In this document: piece by piece, positions 56,043 through 64,000 of the stretch
Position numbering within the stretch: the stretch's first letter is position 1
Layout of the letters: the number at the start of each line of letters is the position of its first letter
Assembly (NCBI GenBank): GCA_950106755.1
Contig: CATNNA010000008.1
Coordinates: forward strand, 372,001-436,000
Reading direction: 5' to 3'
From: Climacium dendroides
Lineage: Eukaryota > Streptophyta > Bryopsida > Hypnales > Climaciaceae
Length of the DNA stretch: 64,000 nt
Translations under genes and position numbers: made by a program
Notes under the pieces: model-generated
Databases searched by the model: none
The model's input: only the letters and a program-made list of their open reading frames with translations
Told to the model about the DNA's origin: nothing

Positions 56043-56830
56043 TGCTCCTCGTCTTCCGTCTCCTTGTCATCCAGTCCTTCTCGGTGAGAGGGTTCTTCTC
56101 CTCCGTACTTCTGGAGTTGAATCAACTCCCGATAGGCTTTCTCCTCATTTGACTTGAGCAAGGAGTAGTGGGAATATAGGTGATAGACATATGCCGGAAG
56201 AGGGCTCCCACCCTTCTTACCCCTCCGGAGAGAACGTATGAGATCCCCTACCAACTCAAAGATGATGAATGCCCAATCCATCAACAACTTCTCGTGGAGG
56301 CTTCCCAGGATGGTGGAAGCTACCTTGGCCACCACTCGCCTGGGCTTGGTCGGATGGAGAATAGGGTTGAGAAACGCTACCACATCCCGGTATTCCGGAT
56401 TTAACAGATCCGAGACCTGGAAGCCATCCTTTGGGTTTGCCGCCGTCCAGAACTCACCCACCATGCACTCCTGGTTCTTCTCCATCATCTTGTCCGGCGC
56501 CATCCGGAATCCGTAGACAGCTCTCCACTCATTGACCGTCCACAGCTCAAATTTCGCCCGGAGGGTGGTATCCAAGATACTACTTTTTGGTTGAAGTAGA
56601 TCCGTTACCAGATTCTCCTCTCGCATGCCCCAAGGGACATCCATCAATCCCTCACATCCCATATTGGTGAGGTTCTGTTGCAGGCGCTCCATTCGAACCT
56701 CATCGGCTGGAATTTCCGGCACCACCCGCATTATCGGAATTGCCTTTGTCTAGGGTGGTGGCGCTGGAATCGGCTTGTCTGAGTCCTCTGGCTCCTCCCT
56801 CAATCTTCGCTGGCTCGCTCTAGAAGTCAT
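56043..56830 (-). pseudogene. N-terminal half of B4 gag-like ORF
   Basis: MTSRASQRRLREEPEDSD starts at 56830. One TAG near 56752, otherwise open through LTNMGCEGLMDVPWGM, VNEWRAVYGFRMAPDK, ANPKDGFQVSDLLNP and LPAYVYHLYSHYSLL to the G3 insertion in an acidic stretch (DDKETEDEEQ). Confidence 0.7.
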
Positions 56831-57334
56831 CACGCTCGCACAAGAACCTCACACAGTCTCTCCCTAACTCTCTTGCTCACAAAAAGTCACTTTGGAACAC
56901 CCTGCACGATTACAACTCACACAGTCCCTCAATCTACTAGAAATTCTTAAGAGCTAGAAAGGCAAGAAAATGAAGATGCAAGAAAGCAATTGTGCCTTCT
57001 ACCGGCTACAGTCCCAATCTTATACTAGTCAAACGGATGGACAGTCGGACGAGAGTACAGGATAGGTTTTGGCGGCAAAGCCTAACCTTTAGTACGAATC
57101 CGATTTCTGGCTTTTAGAGTCGGCGCCATTATCCAATTTCCGGAACTTTCTAGGGCTCCAGAATTAGGTTTTTACACCTAATGGGATTTCTCCGGATCCG
57201 GAGTTCCGATATTCCTGTAATCCTTCTAATCTCCTATGGGGACTCAAAACTTTCCTTTTTAAGGGAATAAATTTTGAAATTTTCCGTCAAATGCTAGTTT
57301 TCTAGGTCTAGTATGTAGGATCACACTCCCACAT
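56043..57334 (-). mobile_element. Family B unit B4, 5' half
   Basis: On the minus strand it starts TGTGGGAGTGTGATCCTACA at 57334, has a TATA box (AGTATAAGATTGGGAC) near 57015, and carries the N-terminal half of the B ORF. It ends abruptly at the right TIR of G3. It is inserted in G4 sequence that begins at 57335. The 3' half of B4 is not found in the window. Confidence 0.75.
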
Positions 57335-57335
57335 G

Positions 57336-58487
57336 CAACAAATCAGAGAGTGGACGAGCTGACGAGAATGTTGTCAGTGCACATCAAGAAGTCTGACATT
57401 TTTCAAGAGGCTGTCATGAACCATTTGAGAAAGATCGCACCCATATTATTGTATCTTCCTAATGCAGGTGCCCTTCAGTTCATGCTTCAGGAAACACCAT
57501 TCGATTTGTTGTATAGTGGAAGGTATGGTTAACCAACACAAGGATCTCCTTTTTTGGTGCCATTGAACCCAATGCTTTCTCCCTCTACCTCTGCACGACA
57601 TGAACCATGGCCTACCGTTCCAACTTCTGCGCCTCCAATAGAAGAATTTGGTCCTTCTGCTTCAACTCGTGCTCCCACACCTCCAGCAAAATCACCTGCT
57701 GCTTGTGCTTCGACTCCTGCTTCAGTAGGTAGAAGTAATTGAAGAACTTCCTCTTCTTCCATCAATGGATCCAAATCCCAAGACTCCTCCACCGCCACCA
57801 ACTTTTGAGTTGAAGGTTGTGGATGATGTCGTGGAGGAGGTCCAGCCTACATCGGCACTAGTCTAGACAACAGTGGATGAGGGTGGGGATGATGTAGAGT
57901 CTATTGGGATAGTCAACTCTACTACTATGTCAGATGCCCCAATTGCAACTACAAGTGCTCTCAGTTGAAATTTTGATGTGTTGTTTGGTGTTTTAGGTCA
58001 GCTCGACCTAATGTGTATTATAGCTTGTACAGATCCATAAATTAAGGATGATAGGAAAATCACGTCTTTCTGATTACATAGATCTGTATGTGGACAAACC
58101 AAAAAGGTTTTCATTTTGATTTTTGAAAACAACTTTTGTATCATACAAACTCATTTTTTGAGAAATTAATATACAACGTTCTCACGTTTTATTTCCTGGA
58201 ATTTTTTTCAAATGCAGGCCTCCTAGATGTCTTGGTTGAGTTCACTCCTCATCAATCTCAAATTGCAAGTCCTTCTTCTCCAAGATTTGTTGGTCTACTA
58301 TCAGTGACTCCAAAACCATGTACAAACGAGGATAATTTGGAATTCCCAGATGAGATCGTGAAATCTACAGAATAGTTTTCTATACCAATTCAAACTCCCA
58401 CTCCAAATGTAGCACTGGTGGAGGTGGAGATCCCTCAACCGATGTCTGCTAGTGAAATACAAACTCCATCAACTGCTATCATGAAGG
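57336..58487 (+). pseudogene. Acidic-linker exons of G4
   Basis: First part 57336-57970: DELTRMLSVHIKKSDIFQEA with a helical character, then Pro/Ser-rich sequence with stops near 57530 and 57740. A second exon follows acceptor CAAATGCAG (about 58219): LLDVLVEFTPHQSQIASPSS, a TAG near 58373, then VEVEIPQPMSASEIQTPSTA to donor ATGAAG/GTATGT (about 58487). It precedes the phosphatase-like exon as in G1 and G3. Sequence similarity is weak; position and composition support the call. Confidence 0.4.
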
Positions 58488-58663
58488 TATGTGGAATTAT
58501 TGAACGATAACTTTCTTTTTTTATGGGGGATGTAAGACTCTTTATTTCTTCCTTGTTTGCTTCTAGACTTTCTTTGTGGGTTTGATTTCCTACTGCTTGA
58601 GATGGAGAAAATGAAGAGAGCAAGATAGTAACTAGCTCTGCTTTATACTATTTAATAGCAGGG

Positions 58664-59458
58664 ATTAGACCCACCAAGTCTTCACGAAAGGACGTCAAAG
58701 GATGTCTCAGTCACATTGAAGTCCAGGTTGGCGGATAGGTGGCTCCACGTCATTCTGGACTTGAATGGGGTATTATGTATCACCAAAGATTTCAAGTCAA
58801 AGGGTTGGTCAAAATACATTGGGGATGCTAGGCAACCGCATTCGCTACCATTCCCACCGTTGTAGGACCAAAACTAGTTTTTGTCCTTCTAAACTGCGCA
58901 GACTTTCAGCGTCAATTAGGCTTATTCTGTTATGTCTTGGTGTGGAGCTCCATGAAAAAGTCCATTGTTGAAGAAATCTGCCTTCATCTCTTTGAGGGCT
59001 TGAGATATCTAGATTTCATATTTTTGCAAGAGTCCTGTACGACGTTGAAGTGTAGGGATAGTTTTGGATATGTCAAGACGTACAAAAAGCCCAAAACGAC
59101 CTTGGAACTTTTTCTCAAGAACCTTAGTCCTCTCTTCAATGGCCACCAAGGGAAATTCAAGCCTTCGAATACTTTAATAGTTGACGACAGCCCAAACAAG
59201 CACATCATGAATAATTCAAAAAATGTACTTTTCCTAGACTCTTAGAGCAACAAGGGAAACAGTCCAAAAGACACGTTTCTCCTTGACTTCTTTCTTCCGT
59301 GGATTCAGCACCTTCATCTCATAGGAGATGAGGGCTTGAAATTATATCCTGACAATACATCGAGGAAGATGGGACGAAAAATGCTCTATGATAAGCGGAA
59401 CAGAAAAGAATATAACAAGCTCATGGAGATAGTTAGGCTTTCAAGTACCTTGAAATAG
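58664..59458 (+). pseudogene. FCP1/SCP-like HAD phosphatase exon of G4
   Basis: After acceptor TTAATAGCAG the frame reads GLDPPSLHERTSKDVSV, then RWLHVILDLNGVLCITKDF (motif I, D-L-N-G again). A frameshift near 58840 leads into TVVGPKLVFVLLNC, VLVWSSMKKSIVEE (VWS) and NTLIVDDSPNKHIMNN (VDDSP), then a TAG at 59242. The end reads FLPWIQHLHLIGDEGLKL to the stop at 59456-59458. The conserved motif I Trp (RWL) shows that the G1 stop there is secondary. Confidence 0.65.
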
Positions 59459-59867
59459 GGTCTCTATTATAGGGCTGTGGGTTAGGGCTTTTTAGATGCT
59501 TGGGACGCTGGTGAATTTATTTGATTGTTTGACATTTTAGCTTGACGCGACCTAAATTGTAAATAGACTTTGCATTTTGGTTTCCTTCAATTTGTACATA
59601 TTTGTTTATAAAATGAATAATTGAGAAGACTTTTTGACTATAGAATTGTACTCTAGTTTAGCTCGGCTTGACCTCTTCGTATTTTTGTTTTGCCATTGTT
59701 CATATTGCTTTCTTTGCTCATCCTCTACATTGCATTTAGTCATTACTTTGTGGTCTTAGTATTTGCTCTATCTTCCTTCTATTTACAAAGTATTGTTCTG
59801 GACATTGATTCCATCTGTAAAGCCGTTCTTCCTTGCTCAACATTAGTTGACTTGTTTTTGGAGTACA

Positions 59868-60346
59868 GGCAGAATGCAATCTTGAGCATAGGAAACTTCC
59901 TTCACTCGGCAGCAATAACCAACTCTACAATGGACTTCTCTTTGGAACCCGTCGAAGACAGTGTGGTGGATAGTCCACCAAGTAGGACGCCCATTTTGCC
60001 CAAATCATACTCTCCTTCACCTTTTCGGTCCACTGATCCCTTTGCTTCGCAAATGTCACCTTCAATTTCTAAGAAATTGCCGCAAAAAAAGTTGTATGAC
60101 AACTTTGGGGTCCTTGTATCTACAATGCTGCCAAATTGTTTGGTACCCAAACCATCAAGTGAGGAGGTCATTCGTGCGCGCTCTCATAGTCCCCTACATC
60201 CTCGTCCACGGGCCAGACCCCTAGGTGCACCGAAGACACAAACACATGATGGAATTTCCCACAGCCGAAGCGTTCATCCGATTGTGGATGTATGGGATCG
60301 AAAGATGATACAAATGCAAAGGCTACAAAGTCTAAAAGAATATTAA
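59868..60346 (+). CDS. SPPSR/SPSP-motif protein of G4
   Basis: The exon follows acceptor GGAGTACAG. Open to the stop at about 60346: VEDSVVDSPPSRTP, SYSPSPFRSTDP, then RKMIQMQRLQSLKEY, equivalent to FRQRIVREQRL in G1. It lacks the basic tail of G1 and G3. Function unknown. Open but in a truncated element; the start upstream of the acceptor is unclear. It may be transcribed with the phosphatase-like exon. Confidence 0.45.
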
Positions 60347-60703
60347 AAATGGATAATGGTTACAATTGTGGGCCAGAGATTTTGAAGGCGATGGAGTTGC
60401 TTAATAGTCAATTATACATGTAATAGTTGTCTATATTGTACATTGGAAGAGTACACCAAGTATATGAACGCATCATGAAATTGTAGTTTTAGTACACATT
60501 ACATGAGTGAATCACACTCACTATAGCTACATACACAATCATGACAATTTTTGGAAAATAGAAAAAAAAATATGTGAAAAAAAATGTGTGAAAAATATCA
60601 GGCTAGCTATAATGCAAGGACATTTAGATTGTAAGCAATGCAAACTATTCAATATTACAATTTGGGTAGTCAAAATGTCACTTCTTCATTGCTCGTGATA
60701 GTC

Positions 60704-61004
60704 ATGCGAATAGAAGCTTGGACGAGCAATCACATGGTGATTGAAGAATGAAGTGCATGTTTAGTTGTGACATAGTTCTGGGCACAAATATTACAGAAAT
60801 TGAACATATAGACATTGCTCTGAGTACATTCATATGTGGCACTGCAACTTACAATGTCTGGAGTGCAATTTCTTAGAGTTCAAGAGTGGCGTCTAGATGA
60901 CTTGTTTCTATAAATAATGTCTATGTGTAGAACCATGTCACAACTGAACATCCACTTCATTCTTCAATCATGTGATTGCCCATTTAAGCAATCTATTTGC
61001 AATG
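60704..61004. repeat. Imperfect long inverted repeat
   Basis: Arms about 60704-60818 and 60911-61004 pair over CAATCACATG..GATTGAAG, AATGAAGTG, GTTGTGACAT and TATAGACATT, with a loop of roughly 90 bp. No flanking target duplication was identified. It could be an old foldback MITE or a hairpin-RNA precursor. Confidence 0.6.
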
Positions 61005-61959
61005 GCTAATACAGGCAGTAGAGACGTGATATTTTACTACCAGGAGTGTAATGGTGGGCTAGGCTTCCATTGAATTTTATCCAATACTTGTACATTTGGT
61101 GACTATTTTCTATTAATAGTATGGCATATCACCGCTTCTTTTCAACCATTTTCAAATCCTACATTCGTAAACTTGTTTTGGATGTCCTTGCATTGCACTT
61201 TATGTGTTTACAAACCTCAAATTCTTCTTTGTTTACTACTTATGTGCCTCTAGAGAGTCCCAAGTCATTAGAAAATGACTCCCATTTCAGTGGAAAACTT
61301 TCAAAATATTAAATACAATGTTTCTTGTTGACAATACACAAGTGTCTTTCTTGGAGAGCAGTCCGTTTTTTGGAAAAAAAACAACCTAATTTAGGATTTG
61401 TGTAAATTATCCATAAACTCCAAGCAATACCAAGTATAATTGAAAGACTATACATTAGACCTGTAAAGTTTAAGCCTCAATAGAATATTTTTAATGAGAG
61501 GAAATAAACTTTTTCATTAAAAAGGCTCGTTTGTCTCTTGAGCTAAAGTGACATCTAAGAATATTGTGAGATGGCAATAGAAATTCAGAAAGCATAATCT
61601 AAGCCTTTAAATTGGTTAACAAATTCAAGAAATTAGAATGAAGTGCATATAAAGATTAAAAATACAACTCTATACTCAAGAAGCCAAGACATAATCATAC
61701 AAAAATGTCTATGACTTGTAGCTCAAAATAAGCATACTTTGTAATTGTCCCAACATTTTAAGTCCAATTAGTTTACGATTTGCCTACCTACTCGGAAATT
61801 CTAGAAACATCTTTGTCAGAAATTTGTAGAAGAATTGCTGCCCTATGGTTTAGCTTGACTCAAGTTAAATTGTTTTTTCAATGTGTTCATGATTGAATAT
61901 TTCCAAAAGCTTGTACCTTCAACAATTAGCATGAATCCACCTGAACATGCATAAAGATT
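61005..61959. other. AT-rich spacer, nothing recognised
   Basis: No supported gene or repeat. Confidence 0.4.
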
Positions 61960-62985
61960 AATTAAGAATCCTAATGTAGATTAAAGGAGCAGATTGCGAA
62001 TTTTGAAAAATACTTTGGAAAATGTGAGGTGCACTATCCCAAAGACCTGAGCGAGGGTGATAAGATGCTTAGTGAGGGAGAGTTCTAGGAGTTCAAAAAT
62101 TCAAACAAGATTGAGGCATAGAGTTTTAACATGATCCTGCATGTAGACCACATATTATTCTCCTACAAGTTCAAGAACTCCTCTGTCTTTCTAAATCTGT
62201 CATTCAAAGAAGGTGTCAAAGATATCAAAGTAGATGCTCATTCTGTAATAAAAATCAAGTGTATGATGAAGGTGCCCGAGACTGAGTTAAACAAGTAGTA
62301 CCATTTTATGATTTGCTTGGACTCTTGATTCATTCCCTTCACCTTGACACCCTTTCTCAAGAATTTGGAACATCTATATTCGCTAATGAGGTGAAGAAAC
62401 TCGAGAAGAAACTGGACAATAAAGAGTGGCAAAATGTAAATGGAACTCTAATAATTGGGAAGCGGCTATGTGCCAAGATTTGTTATATGGTAACCAACCT
62501 CAGTACATTGTATGAAGAACTACAGCTTAAAAATGAGTTGTAGAAACCTCGCTCTGTGTCTATGAATCCCGGCGTCAATGACAGCTCAAAATGGGACTCT
62601 GCGTTTGAGTTTAGCGTTGGAAGAAGAAAAAGAAACACATTGAAGTCGGCAAAAACACCTATGCCAAAGAAAGGAAAGAAGGCAGTTGAAACGGCTTCTA
62701 AATAGATTGAGATTGAAAAGGTTGGCAAGACCCTTTCAGAATCTACAAAGCAATCCAAAGTAGCTGAAGGAAGTTATATGGATGAGATGGAGAACGTTCC
62801 TCACTCTCTGAAGACTAACAAGAAGATCGACTACAAGATAGTTAGTGAGGTATACTAGAAATTTTGGACGGCATGTGAAGACGCGTACATTCTGAAGGTT
62901 GGGGCGAAGAAAGAGATTACCATCTTACAATTGTTTGCTCCTCCTCCAACATTTAACATTTGCTCAAAAGAAATCACAATTGTGG
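61960..62985 (+). pseudogene. Unrecognised decayed coding region
   Basis: Several frames together read like one decayed gene: FEKYFGKCEVHYPKDLS, NSSVFLNLSFKEGVKDIKVD, EVKKLEKKLDNKEWQNVNGT, then a basic AKTPMPKKGKKAV segment and KKIDYKIVSEVY...FWTACEDAYILKVG. Stops and at least two frame changes interrupt it. Codon-like structure and a Lys-rich composition suggest former coding sequence. I do not recognise the family. It ends at the A4 insertion. Confidence 0.35.
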
Positions 62986-64000
62986 TGTGCACAAAATCCA
63001 GGAAGAACAAAATAAGTATAGTATAGGAATTATTTAGTAGAGATTTTTTCAAAACTTTCTTAGGAATACGAAAAGAATAGGGAATAAGTGTCAAACAAAA
63101 AATAGTGGAATCTGGAAACTTACCGTAACAAAACTGGACGAAAACCAAGAACAAAATCTGAAAACTTCAAATCTTGCGGACCTACCATTTCTAGATTCTG
63201 ACCTAAGGAGACTAGAGAAATAGTACGGGAACGATCTGGAGACCTGTTTTCCTTGGAAACATTGGAAAATCGTGGGGTACTTAAATCCACCGCCAAGACC
63301 ATCTTCTCCCTCTCTCTTCTGCATACGTTTTTCACACGTAAATAGTGAATGAAAGAGTGGTGAGTTAGAGATCTAGATAGAAGTGAGGTGAAGTTGGTGT
63401 CGATTATAGCTAGGTAGAGATGGACACTAGGTTATGGAGGCCTACTGTATCAGCCCGGATGGTCATTTCAACCATTCCGACCAATCCGTAGCACCGGAAA
63501 CAATTGGATGAGGATTTGACCCGAATGGATTGTTTAATGTTTATTCAAAGGCCTTGGAGTCTCAAGAACGATAGTATGATTCATGAACTCATTGATAGAG
63601 TTTCAAATCAGTATGAGAGAACAGTGAGAAGATGACCCTAATTTGGTCCACAAATATGTGGGCGGAAGTTTACGGGTTTGATAAGTCAAGATTCGGGTTT
63701 GCTTCCCAGGCGGACAAGTATGCTTCCAGAAGATTCCAAAATCTAGCTAACCCAAAAGATGGGTATGCCATTAGTAATTGTAAGGACGAAAGGCAAAAGA
63801 GGATTTTAGAGTTTCTAATTCCAATCTTATATCCGGAAAAGCCCACCCGAGTTATGGTCATGATGGTCAACACTCTTTTTGGATCCTTAGAGGATAGACC
63901 AATTAATTGGGAGTAGCTAATTGGGGCCATAGTAGTGAAATTAGCTGATATTGTGTCTTGTAGCAAATCAAGCCCGATTAGCCCCTATCTATACCACCTT
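62986..64000 (+). mobile_element. Family A unit A4, 5' part, runs off the window
   Basis: Probable start TGTGCACAAAATCC near 62986, then a leader of about 435 bp and the family A ORF. The right end is outside the window, so the target duplication cannot be checked. Confidence 0.6.
63421..64000 (+). pseudogene. Gag-like ORF of A4, N-terminal part
   Basis: MDTRLWRPTVSARMVIST, then a TAG near 63490, LTRMDCLMFIQRPWSL, SNQYERTVR, a frameshift near 63630, WAEVYGFDKSRFG, NPKDGYAISNCKDERQ, LIPILYPEKPTRV, another TAG near 63914 and SPISPYLYHL. Closest to A3 by eye (CKDERHRRILEFLIPILYPE). Confidence 0.7.

Larger units (their letters stand above)
57335..60350 (+). mobile_element. G4: fragment of a G element, plus orientation
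   Basis: Contains the acidic-linker, phosphatase-like and SPPSR exons in the same transcriptional order as in G1 and G3, but on the plus strand. Starts at the end of B4. No G terminal repeat is found where expected, about 1 kb after the SPPSR gene, so the end is lost or beyond recognition. It is the most diverged copy and lacks clear palindromes. Confidence 0.6.

Overview
The window looks like nuclear DNA from a large, repeat-rich plant-lineage genome (land plant or charophyte alga). Evidence: GT..AG introns, eukaryotic TATA boxes, a block of plant-type CCCTAAA telomere-like repeats, CACTA-type MITEs, LTR-like units, and no bacterial operon structure. I see no rRNA, tRNA, CRISPR array or intact cellular housekeeping gene. 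Almost everything I can interpret is nested mobile DNA, and most coding regions carry nonsense codons or frameshifts.

Four families explain most of the window. (1) Family G: large DNA elements with terminal inverted repeats beginning AAGGCCTTATTCG. G1 (11128-34767, 23.6 kb) has both ends; G3 (50628-56042, 5.4 kb) is an internally deleted copy with both ends; G2 (36984-about 43930) and G4 (57335-about 60350) are fragments. G1 has two divergent transcription units. The plus-strand unit is a putative transposase of DUF7869 type (31321-34207). The minus-strand unit (19075-12970) has four exons that I read as one gene: a ParB/DGQHR-like domain, a degenerate DNA-methyltransferase-like domain, a long acidic/coiled-coil linker and a FCP1/SCP-like HAD phosphatase. 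Downstream on the same strand is a gene for a proline/serine-rich protein with SPPSR and SPSP motifs. (2) Families A and B: 3.4-3.7 kb TG...CA units with 5-bp target duplications, each holding one gag-like acidic/coiled-coil ORF between two TATA boxes (A1-A4, B1-B4). They look like solo LTRs that carry their own gene. (3) Three copies of a 150-bp CACTA-type MITE and one of a second, 215-bp type. (4) Dispersed AT-rich repeat R and several minisatellites.

The layout is a set of insertions inside insertions. B1 and G1 are inserted in A1; A3 and a MITE are inserted in G1; A1 abuts B3 as if inserted in it; B3, B2 and two MITEs lie in G2; G3 abuts B4 as if inserted in it; B4 lies in G4. The left side (1-4690) holds a decayed protein-kinase-like gene between two copies of repeat R and two GC-rich tracts. 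The right side (57-64 kb) holds the G4 fragment, an imperfect long hairpin, an unrecognised decayed gene and the start of A4.

The most unusual feature is a dispersed odd palindrome, consensus TATCSTCGASTCGASGATA (S = G or C), that runs through the G family. It forms a 7 x 207-bp array just upstream of the transposase TATA box, a 3 x 180-bp array just upstream of the TATA box of the divergent ParB-like gene, and single copies in introns and inside exons, where it encodes PR-(V/L/P)-ED peptides. A large DNA transposon carrying a ParB/methyltransferase/phosphatase-like fusion and a self-associated palindromic site family is the best candidate here for a system not yet described. All homology statements rest on motif recognition by eye.
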